A DNA stretch of 64,000 nt from Chitinophaga filiformis. Its GTDB lineage: Bacteria; Bacteroidota; Bacteroidia; Chitinophagales; Chitinophagaceae. Of the stretch, positions 28,257 through 37,064 are shown in pieces. The stretch covers positions 6,303,001 to 6,367,000 of the forward strand of contig NZ_CP095855.1 of assembly GCF_023100805.1 (NCBI RefSeq), written 5' to 3'. The first letter of the stretch is position 1. Each line of letters starts with the position of its first letter. The translations under genes and the position numbers were made by a program. The notes under the pieces were generated by a model, which worked only from the letters and a program-made list of their open reading frames with translations, had not been told where the DNA came from and searched no databases.

Positions 28257-30200
28257 ATGAAAGAGAAAATACTAATTGTGGAAGACCAGTTTGTAGAAGC
28301 TGACTATCTACAGCTTATGCTCACGCAGGCAGGCTATACCATTGCAGGCATCGCACGCTCAGTTCCCCAGGCAGAGCAGATCATAAAAACTGAAAAGCCC
28401 GATTTTGTGCTGGTCGACATTTTCCTGAAAGGCAAGCAAACAGGTATTGATCTGGCCAAACAACTATCTGCCGACAACATTCCATTCGTTTATCTGTCTG
28501 CTAATTCAAATGAAGAGGTACTGAACGCCGCTAAAACTACCGAGCCATATGGCTTTCTAGTAAAGCCATTCAGGGAGAAAGACCTGCTTATTGCACTTGA
28601 AATTGCGCACTACCGGCACAAACACAACCAGGAATCGAAATGGCAAAGAGAAAAACAACTACGAAACGACCTGTTTAATATCGAGAAAGAAGGAGGCAAC
28701 TGGAATACCAAAGTTATTGAAACGGCCAAAGCACTTCAAAAGCATATACCTTTCGATTGTATGTGCGTATATTTCAAACCCCTGGAAAGCAGGCATTACA
28801 GTGGTTTTATGTTCAGAAGATCAGGATTTAGTGAATACCAGACAATTGACATTAACAGTCTCTCAAATATATCCGCAAGGCCGATAGAAGACATTAAACG
28901 CCTGCTCGAGCATAACCCTATTGATAATACGGCAGGGTGGTATAACGGTGATGAGTTTAAAAACCTGTTACCCGTTCATCCTATGAAAGCCATGCTTGCA
29001 AAAGTATTTGGTTTTTCTTCCAACATTGTGCTGCCATTTTTAACCTCGGACAGCTATATGTTTTCACTCAGCTTCTTCCGTCGTTCGGAAGAAGGCTATA
29101 GTGCTGAACATCTCGACATGCTTTTCCGCCTGCAACAACCCTTGATCGCTGTTATGAACAGCATCTCTCCAAATGAAAAAAGATCTGCATTGTCCATACA
29201 TCCAGAGTTCGATATGCTTGCCCCGGCTAAAACAGCCGGCATAAGTCCGGACTTCGGAACTATTATTGGGAAAAGCCCGGCACTGCTGAATGTAATGGAT
29301 CTAATAGGCCAGGTGGCTTATTCAGATACCTCTGTGCTATTGCTTGGGGAAAGCGGAACCGGGAAAGAAAAAATTGCGGACGCAATACATAATTTATCTA
29401 CCAGGAAAAATAAACCATTTGTAAAAGTAAATTGTGCCGCACTGCCCCCAACCTTAATTGAATCTGAACTATTCGGTCATGAGAAAGGCGCCTTTACAGG
29501 TGCGCTTGACAAACGTATCGGGAAGTTTGAAAAAGCTGACACCGGCACTATCTTACTGGATGAAATCGGAGAAATGCCGCTTGAACTGCAGGTAAAATTA
29601 TTGCGGGTATTGCAGGAAAAGGAAATAGAAAGAATAGGCGGCAGAAATACACTAAAGATCGACGTAAGAATTATTGCAGCAACGAATAAGAACCTCGAAA
29701 AAGAAGTAGCGGAAGGGCGTTTTCGGCTTGACCTCTACTATCGTCTGAATGTTTTCCCCATCCGGATCCCCCCCTTACGTGAACGCAAGGAAGATCTGCC
29801 CGCACTGGCCTATCACTTTATGAACCATTACAATCACAAATCCGGGAAAAAGATCAGCGGTATTTCAGACAATGTCCTGAAAAGCATGATGGCATATGAC
29901 TGGCCGGGCAATATCCGCGAATTGGAGCATTTGATAGAAAGGAGCGTGTTGCTTACCAGGGGAAGTGTGATAGAAGACATTCAACTACCAGCTGCGCCCA
30001 AAAAACCAGACGCAGGCATTGAAGACTCGTATATAAAGACCATTCACGAGAATGAACGGGATTACATCATTTCAATCCTGAAAAAATGTAACGGGAGGAT
30101 CTGGGGCGCTGGAGCAGCGGCTGAAATTTTAAATATTCCTCCTTCTACATTAAAATCAAGAATGAAAAAACTGGGTATCAGGAAGGAGTTTATACCATAG
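28257..30200 (+). CDS. sigma54-dependent response regulator (REC-GAF-AAA+-HTH)
   Basis: A 647-residue NtrC-like activator. The receiver domain (1-120) has D54 in FVLVDIFLKG and a KPF loop. A GAF-like domain covers ~140-310. The AAA+ domain has Walker A GESGTGKE (~364), the sigma54-contacting loop GAFTGA (~411) and Walker B TILLDEIGEM. The Fis-type helix-turn-helix is at the C-terminus (GAAAEILNIPPSTLKSRMKK). It is co-directional with the kinase gene and almost certainly its partner. It should activate sigma54 promoters after phosphorylation. No sigma54 promoter was found with confidence in the window, so its targets are unknown. Confidence 0.93.
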   Translation: MKEKILIVEDQFVEADYLQLMLTQAGYTIAGIARSVPQAEQIIKTEKPDFVLVDIFLKGKQTGIDLAKQLSADNIPFVYLSANSNEEVLNAAKTTEPYGFLVKPFREKDLLIALEIAHYRHKHNQESKWQREKQLRNDLFNIEKEGGNWNTKVIETAKALQKHIPFDCMCVYFKPLESRHYSGFMFRRSGFSEYQTIDINSLSNISARPIEDIKRLLEHNPIDNTAGWYNGDEFKNLLPVHPMKAMLAKVFGFSSNIVLPFLTSDSYMFSLSFFRRSEEGYSAEHLDMLFRLQQPLIAVMNSISPNEKRSALSIHPEFDMLAPAKTAGISPDFGTIIGKSPALLNVMDLIGQVAYSDTSVLLLGESGTGKEKIADAIHNLSTRKNKPFVKVNCAALPPTLIESELFGHEKGAFTGALDKRIGKFEKADTGTILLDEIGEMPLELQVKLLRVLQEKEIERIGGRNTLKIDVRIIAATNKNLEKEVAEGRFRLDLYYRLNVFPIRIPPLRERKEDLPALAYHFMNHYNHKSGKKISGISDNVLKSMMAYDWPGNIRELEHLIERSVLLTRGSVIEDIQLPAAPKKPDAGIEDSYIKTIHENERDYIISILKKCNGRIWGAGAAAEILNIPPSTLKSRMKKLGIRKEFIP

Positions 30201-30303
30201 CAGATTGCCCGGCAATGCTGACCCTTTAAGCAAACCAGATTGACCTTTTAAAACAAGCCCACAAACATTGGTTTGGCGAACTTTGTATTGTAAATACAGA
30301 GCG

Positions 30304-31122
30304 ATGCTTAATACCGGTGACATAAGAAGTCTGCAAAAACCAATTATTCTCTTCAATAATTATGGCAGTGATTTTATCGAAGGAGAAGCATTTGTGACGG
30401 ATCACATATTTAGCTATATCATATCCGGTACACAGGAGATATGGTCCGGTAATCAAACTTATGCTTTCAAAGCCGGCGATTATCGATTCTTCAGAAGAAA
30501 CCAGCTGACCAAGTATGTGAAACGCCCTGCCCCGCAAGGGTTTAAATCAATAGCAGTACACATCGATCAGGGTACACTCCGGGAAATGGCGGCTTTATAT
30601 GGAAATCATCATAAAAGCCCCTACCAGGGAAAAGAGGTGGAACTGCTCAAGCCCTATTCCTCCCTGGAAAGCTATGTAAACAGCCTGACGCCTTACTCAA
30701 ACGGATCAGGAATTTATGAGGAAGCACTTGTTTCATTGAAAGCCAAAGAGCTGGTATTGCTTTTACTACAAACAAATCCGCTGGTCGGGCAGGCCCTGTT
30801 TGATTTTAGTGTGCCTGGTAAAATAGATCTTGTTGCCTTCATGAACACACACTACCGGTACAATGTGGGACTAGACCGGATGGCCTACCTGACCGGACGT
30901 AGCTTATCGACTTTTAAAAGGGATTTCAAAAGAGCGTTTAACACCACTGCCGGCCGCTGGCTTACAAAGAGACGACTGGAAGAAGCTAATTACCTGATCA
31001 CCCAAAAAGGTAAAACAGCATCCGAGATCTATCTGGATCTTGGATTTGAGGACTTGTCACATTTTTCTTCTGCATATAAAAAGATCTTTGGGACCTCCCC
31101 TTCCTACCGGTGGCTACCATAG
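30304..31122 (+). CDS. AraC-family transcriptional regulator
   Basis: A regulator of 272 residues from ATG 30304; an upstream TTG would add 12 residues with no sign of conservation. The N-terminal half is a cupin-like sensor (AFVTDHIFSYIISGTQEIW). The C-terminal double helix-turn-helix includes LDRMAYLTGRSLSTFKRDFK and ASEIYLDLGFEDLSHFSSAY, the AraC signature. An SDR gene starts 27 bp downstream on the same strand, so that gene is its likeliest target. Confidence 0.9.
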   Translation: MLNTGDIRSLQKPIILFNNYGSDFIEGEAFVTDHIFSYIISGTQEIWSGNQTYAFKAGDYRFFRRNQLTKYVKRPAPQGFKSIAVHIDQGTLREMAALYGNHHKSPYQGKEVELLKPYSSLESYVNSLTPYSNGSGIYEEALVSLKAKELVLLLLQTNPLVGQALFDFSVPGKIDLVAFMNTHYRYNVGLDRMAYLTGRSLSTFKRDFKRAFNTTAGRWLTKRRLEEANYLITQKGKTASEIYLDLGFEDLSHFSSAYKKIFGTSPSYRWLP

Positions 31123-31149
31123 TATTCAAATTTTACTAAAATAAACATC

Positions 31150-31947
31150 ATGGATTACAAATTAGCGGGCAAGCGTGCGCTGGTAACAGGTTCCAGCGCC
31201 GGCCTGGGAGAAGCTATTGCCCTAATGCTGGCAAATGAGGGTGCACATCTGATCGTACATGGACGTAATGAAAACAGGACTAATGCCATAGTACAGCGGA
31301 TTATTGAAAGCGGAGGCAAGGCAGAAGCGGTGCTGGGCGATCTCTCCACTGATGAAGGGGCAGATCAGGTAGCCAACCAGGCATTGGCAGGTGGGCCGGT
31401 AGACATACTGGTAAACAATGCCGGCTTTTATGCACACACTTCGTGGTCAAATACTTCCTGTCAGGACTGGCTGGACGTATATAATGTGAACGTGATCTCT
31501 TACGTACGCATGATCCAGCGGATAGTCCCTACAATGAAATTACAGGGCTGGGGAAGAGTCATTAATATCGGCGGCGGCCTCGGTTTACAACCAATAAGCG
31601 ATCTGCCACATTACAACGCCAGCCTGGCTGCGCGTCATAACATGAGCGTATCACTGGCAAGGCAATTGAGCGGGACCGGTATTACATCGAACGTAGTAGC
31701 ACCCGGCGCCATCATGAACCCGGGCGTTGAGCAGTGGCTCCGCCAGGCAGCGCCGCAGAAAGGCTGGGGAACTGATATTGAAGAAATGGAGCGTAATGCA
31801 GTAAAAGAGCTAGTGCCCAATGATGCCAATCGTTTTGGAAGACAGGAAGAAGTTGCTGCCGCAGTAGTTTACCTTGCCAGTCCTTATGCAGATTACGTCA
31901 GTGGCGCGCTGCTGCGCGTTGATGCGGGCACTGTCCGCAGTATTTAA
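31150..31947 (+). CDS. SDR-family oxidoreductase with altered catalytic residues
   Basis: A 265-residue short-chain dehydrogenase/reductase with a normal Rossmann start (ALVTGSSAGLGEA) and NNAG motif (DILVNNAGFY). The active-site region reads INIGGGLGLQPISDLPHYNASLAA. Y155 is kept, but the usual Lys four residues later is Leu (L159) and the usual Ser thirteen before it is Gly (G142). So two of the three classical S-Y-K residues are missing. It may be inactive, use another chemistry, or have a binding role. It sits 27 bp after an AraC gene and converges with the ankyrin gene. Confidence 0.87.
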   Translation: MDYKLAGKRALVTGSSAGLGEAIALMLANEGAHLIVHGRNENRTNAIVQRIIESGGKAEAVLGDLSTDEGADQVANQALAGGPVDILVNNAGFYAHTSWSNTSCQDWLDVYNVNVISYVRMIQRIVPTMKLQGWGRVINIGGGLGLQPISDLPHYNASLAARHNMSVSLARQLSGTGITSNVVAPGAIMNPGVEQWLRQAAPQKGWGTDIEEMERNAVKELVPNDANRFGRQEEVAAAVVYLASPYADYVSGALLRVDAGTVRSI

Positions 31948-31973
31948 GGATAAATGGTTGTATATCCGGGCAA

Positions 31974-32006
31974 CTGAAAAGCGGTTTCTTTGCGACCGCT
32001 TTTCAG
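31974..32006. terminator. hairpin between convergent genes
   Basis: CTGAAAAGCGGT (31974-31985) and ACCGCTTTTCAG (31995-32006) form a perfect 12-bp stem with a 9-nt loop. It lies between the SDR and the ankyrin gene, which converge. No good T tract follows on either side, so its strength as a terminator is uncertain. Confidence 0.5.
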
Positions 32007-32043
32007 CTGTTAAACAAATTGTATTTCACCCCTCTTTATTCCC

Positions 32044-33093
32044 TCATCGTTTATACTTGACAGCCGGAAGTCTTAACGGCGAAGGGTTCCCAAGGACCCA
32101 TTTTACGCCAAGTTCACACATTCGGGTTGTATCGCCTGATTTTCGTTTCACTGCCTTAACGATCTCTTCTGCTTCTTTTAGTTCAGCAGCTGGAAGTTGT
32201 TTGCCCTCCCCTACAAATGACAAAAACGCGTCAGCCATCCCCTTAAAATCCTCATCCCAGTTTATTCCTCCATTACCTTCCAGTTCATGGGCGATTCGCC
32301 CGGTAATTCTGATTACTTCCCCCTGAATAGTTTCAGCCGCCCCACTTGATGGGACCAGGAGTTCCCAAAGCTCCTGATGCTGTTCCTGCCAGTTTTTTGC
32401 ATTCGTCGTTATCGGAGATCGTCCATCATGCAAAACCCGTTTTGCCACCGGTTCAACACCAAACATGCTGTAAATTTCCTGCAATGCATTACTTACTTCT
32501 TCGACGGACTCTTTATTGAAACCGGCTCTGTGAAACTCGAACCGCTTACCAATTTCAACTATAAACTCCCTCATTCTTGCGGTAACTTGCACGCCGGCAT
32601 CCAGGTATATTCCGGACAGTTTTGCTGTTCTGACTATGTCTATATTATTGCAGGTTCTAAGAGCCTGCTCCAATGGTGTAAAGCCGCCTGAATTTAATGC
32701 ATCCATTTGCGCACCATGTGCCAGTAACAGCATCGTATTTTCAACATTATGAGAATCTGCTGCTGCATGCAGAGGAGTACCAATGGAACTGCTTTTATTA
32801 TTTACGTCTGCCCCTAATTCCAATAAACTCTTTATATTACCATATATGCTACGGGACCGGCTATGAAGTGGTGTATTTCCCCAGGTATCGGTAGCTTGCA
32901 GATCCGCTCCCTGCTCAACTAACCATTTTGCCAATTCATGAGGGCACTTATCATATGCCAGGGCAGTCTGTTTACTATATCCTCCACGGGCGTCGGGTTC
33001 ACATTTATCAAATATCTCTTTAAGTTGCTGAAGAGTTCCCTTGTCTAACAAGTCTTCAAAGTCTTTGGGAAGTGTTTTTTTCTTCTTTGCCAT
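32044..33093 (-). CDS. ankyrin-repeat protein
   Basis: A 349-residue cytosolic protein with about four ankyrin repeats at ~40-155, such as DTWGNTPLHSRSRSIYGNIK, IGTPLHAAADSHNVENTMLL and SGGFTPLEQALRTCNNIDIV. The N-terminus is lysine-rich (MAKKKKTLPK) and the C-terminal half is not recognised. Ankyrin repeats bind partner proteins; none is suggested by the neighbours. It is a single-gene unit, converging with the SDR gene at its 3' side. Start ATG 33093 has no competing upstream start. Confidence 0.8.
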   Translation of the reverse strand: MAKKKKTLPKDFEDLLDKGTLQQLKEIFDKCEPDARGGYSKQTALAYDKCPHELAKWLVEQGADLQATDTWGNTPLHSRSRSIYGNIKSLLELGADVNNKSSSIGTPLHAAADSHNVENTMLLLAHGAQMDALNSGGFTPLEQALRTCNNIDIVRTAKLSGIYLDAGVQVTARMREFIVEIGKRFEFHRAGFNKESVEEVSNALQEIYSMFGVEPVAKRVLHDGRSPITTNAKNWQEQHQELWELLVPSSGAAETIQGEVIRITGRIAHELEGNGGINWDEDFKGMADAFLSFVGEGKQLPAAELKEAEEIVKAVKRKSGDTTRMCELGVKWVLGNPSPLRLPAVKYKR

Positions 33094-33278
33094 GTCATGT
33101 ACGATAACTTATTTATTTAATCCGGCACCTCAACCATCTTCAATCGCTTATGTCGATTACCTGCCTCAAAATTAAAAGATAATCCTATAAATGTTAAATG
33201 CGTTATCGTTTATATTTCCATAACATTAGTTCAACAGATATCCATAGATCTGGTATCCAGGTTACCCTGGAGAAAACA

Positions 33279-33312
33279 AAAAGCCTTCAAATCATTCGAT
33301 CTGAAGGCTTTT
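33279..33312 (-). terminator. rho-independent terminator of the nucleotidyltransferase pair
   Basis: AAAAGCCTTCA (33279-33289) pairs perfectly with TGAAGGCTTTT (33302-33312). On the minus strand the stem runs into TTTTTGTTTTC. It lies 60 bp past the end of the small gene at 33372. This is one of the two best terminators for leftward genes in the window. Confidence 0.85.
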
Positions 33313-33371
33313 CGAGATATGTTTAAATTGAAGAGCTTATAATGGTTTACTCTTCTCTGTCCATATAAAGT

Positions 33372-33563
33372 CTATTGCGATACACCAAGAGATTGGGTAT
33401 CAGGTCTGGACGCCGGCATTTTATTGTTCGAATTTTGAGCCATTTGCCAAAACAAAAAAAGGGAAGCATTGTCTTCCATAAACTGTTTAAGCCTATCTCC
33501 TGGTGATTTCGAAAGCCATATTTTTAGTTGTAAGTCTTTTATTGGCTGAGGTGTATCATTCAT
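33372..33563 (-). CDS. small conserved-looking protein paired with a nucleotidyltransferase
   Basis: A 63-residue protein. Residues ~12-45 (LKIWLSKSPGDRLKQFMEDN, then LFLFWQMAQ) form an amphipathic helical segment that I associate with small Bacteroidota genes next to nucleotidyltransferases. Its start overlaps the end of the nucleotidyltransferase gene by 8 bp, so the two are translationally coupled, and a strong terminator follows. No enzyme motif is visible. It could be an antitoxin, an accessory subunit or a folding partner of the upstream product; that is inference from the coupling. Confidence 0.6.
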   Translation of the reverse strand: MNDTPQPIKDLQLKIWLSKSPGDRLKQFMEDNASLFLFWQMAQNSNNKMPASRPDTQSLGVSQ

Positions 33564-34089
33564 GTTGTAATAAATTAAATGATTTTAATCTTAGCTGTTC
33601 AATCCATTTGGCGATATATGGCCAATCCAACTGATCAATTTCTGTGAGATTTTTGATATCTTCCATTTGTTGGGCTGATTGAAAGTCCTGTATCCAGATA
33701 AGCTTTGAAAGCAGCAAGTCCTCCGGAGATACTACATAAACAGTTTTATTAAAAAAATCTACTCTTTTCCTCCTGTTAAACTCTTCCTGTCGAAAGGCTT
33801 CCTCCTTTAACACAACAAAATCCGCTTTAAATCCAGACGCATGATCAATAATGTTAAACATACTTCGTCTCTTTACGGCATCCTTTATAGCATCACGGTC
33901 ACAGTAATAACCTTCCTGAAAATGTTGAATGAAGCGATCAATATCCCTCTCTTCAAGATGAACAACAAAATCAAAATCTCTTGTCGCTCTTGGTACAATG
34001 TAAATACTCATCGCCACACTGCCAGAAAGCATATAAGGAATATTTGACTCATCTAATACATCTGTTATTTTTTGAAAAAATGCGATCAT
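33556..34089 (-). CDS. nucleotidyltransferase, AbiEii/MNT-like
   Basis: A 177-residue protein of the minimal nucleotidyltransferase type. The motif YMLSGSVAMSIYIVPRATRD followed by FDFVV carries the Gly-Ser loop and the D-x-D metal pair, and KADFVVL supplies a probable third Asp. The C-terminal part is helical (SPEDLLLSKLIWIQD, a segment shared by AbiEii-like proteins). It is the first gene of a two-gene operon with an overlapping small gene. In toxin-antitoxin systems such enzymes modify tRNA or a partner toxin; in this case the function is not shown. Confidence 0.75.
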   Translation of the reverse strand: MIAFFQKITDVLDESNIPYMLSGSVAMSIYIVPRATRDFDFVVHLEERDIDRFIQHFQEGYYCDRDAIKDAVKRRSMFNIIDHASGFKADFVVLKEEAFRQEEFNRRKRVDFFNKTVYVVSPEDLLLSKLIWIQDFQSAQQMEDIKNLTEIDQLDWPYIAKWIEQLRLKSFNLLQHE

Positions 34090-34282
34090 ATTAGGTTCAA
34101 GTTACTTCAAATCGCCGATTTTATCAAAAAACAACTATTAAATAATTGATTTACAAGACAATACATCGACCTAAAGATATGAGCTGTAACTACCGGGATA
34201 CGATTTAGCCTTCACGCCTTGCTTCTCTGGAAAAATATTAAGCCATTCATGACTAGCACCATAATATCCATTGCCCCCCATT

Positions 34283-34300
34283 ATTTGCCATTTGGCAAAT
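34283..34300. promoter_or_regulatory. palindromic operator candidate
   Basis: ATTTGCCA-TT-TGGCAAAT is a perfect 8+2+8 palindrome, 59 bp upstream of the SDR start at 34360. The adjacent co-directional gene at 35180 encodes a Crp/Fnr-type regulator, a family that binds palindromes of this size. That makes it a plausible self-regulation site of the SDR-Crp operon. Confidence 0.5.
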
Positions 34301-34359
34301 GATACCAGTTTTGTCAAAAGTACCTTCGCACCATTCCTTAACTTATAAAAACAAAAAGA

Positions 34360-35172
34360 ATGGCAAAAACAGTTTTGGTAACAGGTGCGTCATCGGGAAT
34401 TGGTAAGGCTACAGCGATCTATCTGGCGCAAAACGGCTATAATGTTTATGGAGCCGCCCGGCGAACAGAAAGGATACAGGCACTGAAAACATTTGGTGTC
34501 AAACCGATTACACTGGATGTATCCAAAGACGAGAGCATTAGCGCAGCTATAGAGCAGGTACTAAAAGAAGCAGGAAGCATAGATGTTTTAATCAACAATG
34601 CCGGATCGGGCTCATATGGCGCGCTTGAAGACGTACCTATCACCGAGGCCAGGAATCAGCTGGAAGTAAACTTGTTTGGGGCAGCACGATTGATACAACT
34701 GGCATTGCCTAAAATGCGCGAAAACAGGTACGGAAAAATCATCAATCTCTCCTCTGTTGGCGGTAAAGTCGGCTTACCAATGGGCGTATGGTACCATGCA
34801 AGTAAATTTGCTATAGAGGGACTGAGCGATTCACTACGCAACGAGGTAAGACAATTTGGAATTGACGTGATTGTAATAGAACCAGGCGGTACAAAGTCTG
34901 AAATGACAACAATCGGATCCGAGGCCTTACAACGCACCTCAGGGGATACAGTTTACAAAGGATTGGCGAATGGCATTAAGAAGATGTATACAGACATGGA
35001 AAAGCGCGCCGTCGAACCAATCGTGATCGCCAGGCTTATCAAAAAAGGAATTGAAGCAAAACATCCAAAAACAAGGTATATTGGAGGTGCTATGGCAAAG
35101 CCAATGCTGTATCTTAGGAAAATATTATCAGACAAAATGTTTGACAAGATCCTGATGAGCCAAATGAAATAG
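34360..35172 (+). CDS. SDR-family oxidoreductase (classical)
   Basis: A 270-residue short-chain dehydrogenase/reductase with all classical elements: cofactor loop VTGASSGIGKA (~7-17), DVLINNAGSGSYG, the catalytic Ser in INLSSVGGK, and Y-x-x-x-K in WYHASKFAIEG. An Arg pair after the second strand (AARRTER) suggests NADP(H). It is followed after 7 bp by a Crp/Fnr-type regulator gene, so the two form an operon. The substrate is unknown. Confidence 0.9.
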   Translation: MAKTVLVTGASSGIGKATAIYLAQNGYNVYGAARRTERIQALKTFGVKPITLDVSKDESISAAIEQVLKEAGSIDVLINNAGSGSYGALEDVPITEARNQLEVNLFGAARLIQLALPKMRENRYGKIINLSSVGGKVGLPMGVWYHASKFAIEGLSDSLRNEVRQFGIDVIVIEPGGTKSEMTTIGSEALQRTSGDTVYKGLANGIKKMYTDMEKRAVEPIVIARLIKKGIEAKHPKTRYIGGAMAKPMLYLRKILSDKMFDKILMSQMK

Positions 35173-35179
35173 CATATCA

Positions 35180-35764
35180 ATGGAACAACTTATCAATTAT
35201 TTATTGCAGTTTGGGCATTTAAACCCGCAGCAGATAGCGCTGATAAAAAGTAAAACTGTACTAAAAACAACTCCCAAAGATGCATACTATCACGAAGCCG
35301 GTAGAATTCCCCGCGAGGTTATTTTCCTGACAGCCGGAATTATGCGGGTCTGTTATTACAACAATAAAGGCGATGAGATCACCAAATATTTCATTGGCGA
35401 AAACAACTTTGTAGCAGATGTAAACAGTTACAACCAGGGCATCCCTTCCACCGAATATATACAGGCTATCACGGATTGCGAATACTTTGTACTGTCAAAG
35501 ACCGCCATGGAAGAACTATCACTGACCATTATAGGTTGGGATGCCATTGTTGCTAAAATAACTGCTAAGGCCATGGCAGAGAAAGTAAACAGGATCAGCC
35601 CGATGATGACAGAGGACGCAACGGAACGCTACCTGATGTATTTAAATAATTTTCCTACACTGGCCAACAGCATACCGCTATCTTATGTAGCTTCCTATTT
35701 AGGCATAACGCAATCATCATTAAGCAGAATAAGAAAAAGTGTATCCGGCAGGCAAAAAAAGTAA
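35180..35764 (+). CDS. Crp/Fnr-family transcriptional regulator
   Basis: A 194-residue regulator with a cyclic-nucleotide-binding-like beta roll (~25-125, GRIPREVIFLTAGIMRVCYY and ITKYFIGENNFVAD) and a winged helix at the C-terminus (YVASYLGITQSSLSRIRKSV). No Fnr-type cysteine cluster is seen, so oxygen sensing through an iron-sulfur cluster is unlikely. It is in an operon with the SDR gene. A hairpin begins at its stop codon. Confidence 0.88.
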   Translation: MEQLINYLLQFGHLNPQQIALIKSKTVLKTTPKDAYYHEAGRIPREVIFLTAGIMRVCYYNNKGDEITKYFIGENNFVADVNSYNQGIPSTEYIQAITDCEYFVLSKTAMEELSLTIIGWDAIVAKITAKAMAEKVNRISPMMTEDATERYLMYLNNFPTLANSIPLSYVASYLGITQSSLSRIRKSVSGRQKK

Positions 35765-35787
35765 CCTGCATCGTTATAATGCAGGTT
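35763..35787. terminator. hairpin between convergent genes
   Basis: AACCTGCAT (35763-35771) pairs with ATGCAGGTT (35779-35787), a perfect 9-bp stem with a 7-nt loop. It overlaps the stop codon of the Crp/Fnr gene and lies 17 bp from the stop of the convergent gene. The flanking T content is low. Confidence 0.5.
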
Positions 35788-35803
35788 GTTAAGGCGTTAT
35801 CTG

Positions 35804-36790
35804 CTACTTATCAAAATGAATGGAATACCCATACCAGGGCCTGGTTTCTGAAGCCGAATATATTGCATAGGATAGCGTGATCTTCTCATCATCTTCCTTT
35901 GCAGGCCGGACGAAAACAGCCTGGTTTCCCCCTCCCGCTACTGTCTGGGCAGGGAACGTGTTACGGATATTCACAAGCTGGCCTCCTTTAATCGCATATA
36001 CGCCTTTCTCACCGGCAGCCAGAATGATCTGATCATGCGCATAGGTCAAACCTGCAAAATCCAGCTCCGGATCTGCTACCGCCAGGTCAAAATGTTGGCC
36101 GTCCCTTGTTTTCCAGACTCTTCCCTCCTCACAGGCCAGGTAATAGTCCCCATCAGGGGTGCGGGCAATCCCTTCTGCTATCATCGGCCCTTGTTTATTT
36201 TCATCGTATGCTGTACGGCGCCAGGCCTTTCCATCATAATACAGCAGTTCCCGGGAAAATGAACCAATTGCGTAAACGTCACTTGCAGAAGAACCCGCAA
36301 AATGAGTAATATATTTTCCCTCGTTCTGACTGACCGGTGTTTCCTGTTTTGTCCAGGTTTGCCCGTCCCACTGGTAAACATGTCCTGAATACGTCCCTAC
36401 AAAAACGTTAACACCGTCCGGCGACCAGATCGAAGTCGCATTCTGAACGGCGTCAAGACAGTACATCTTCCATTCAAGCCCACTATTCCGGATGTCAGCT
36501 TCATCCAGGTCGTAGGGTGATTTAAAAGCACTTTCAGGAAACTGGACATTGGCAGTTGTATAGATATTTCCATAGGAACTACATAACCAGATATCGCCGG
36601 TGGAAGACACCCAGACATCATAGATGCTGTCGCTGTTATAGAAAAGCAAGGTTGATTCGGGCTTTGCACCGGAAAAATTGTACAGTAATAACTGACCCGG
36701 AGTATCGAGACCGCCGTTATCCTGAACAACTAATGCGAGCGCGGTTTCTGGTTTTGGGCCGTTTACGATCTTTAATAATTGCATGTTCAT
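35804..36790 (-). CDS. beta-propeller-like protein of unknown function
   Basis: A protein of about 328 residues from ATG 36790; a longer frame reaches 36859 but the extra 23 residues look unlike coding sequence. Repeated blade-like segments of 40-50 residues occur, for example DIWLCSSYGNIYTT, VFVGTYSGHVYQWDGQTWTK, ELLYYDGKAWRRTAYDE and YYLACEEGRVWKTRDGQHFD, suggesting a beta-propeller of six or seven blades. There is no signal peptide. It is divergent from the AraC gene at 37065. I do not recognise the family; a scaffold or binding role is the most that can be said. Confidence 0.6.
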   Translation of the reverse strand: MNMQLLKIVNGPKPETALALVVQDNGGLDTPGQLLLYNFSGAKPESTLLFYNSDSIYDVWVSSTGDIWLCSSYGNIYTTANVQFPESAFKSPYDLDEADIRNSGLEWKMYCLDAVQNATSIWSPDGVNVFVGTYSGHVYQWDGQTWTKQETPVSQNEGKYITHFAGSSASDVYAIGSFSRELLYYDGKAWRRTAYDENKQGPMIAEGIARTPDGDYYLACEEGRVWKTRDGQHFDLAVADPELDFAGLTYAHDQIILAAGEKGVYAIKGGQLVNIRNTFPAQTVAGGGNQAVFVRPAKEDDEKITLSYAIYSASETRPWYGYSIHFDK

Positions 36791-37064
36791 AGGCACGTGT
36801 ATTAAGTTACGCCGGAATGAATCCTTAATTTCTTTGTTATTGGTGTTAAAACAACACAATATATAACGAAATTTACTTTTTTGTATACTGGGGATTTAGA
36901 CTACACATTTTACAAATCAGGCTAAGTTTAGATAGCCGACTTTACTGATCTTTGTACTGGAAAACGATATTAAGACGAAGTGCTACCAGGTACCGCCATA
37001 GAAGCTGGGAAAAGGCCCGGTAAATCAGATATCGAAGAGATTTATAATTTATAAAGCCTGATTC

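Noticed and set aside
30241..30303. sigma54 promoter upstream of the AraC gene
   Set aside because: A TTGGCG-like block exists but the -12 GC element is not at the right spacing.
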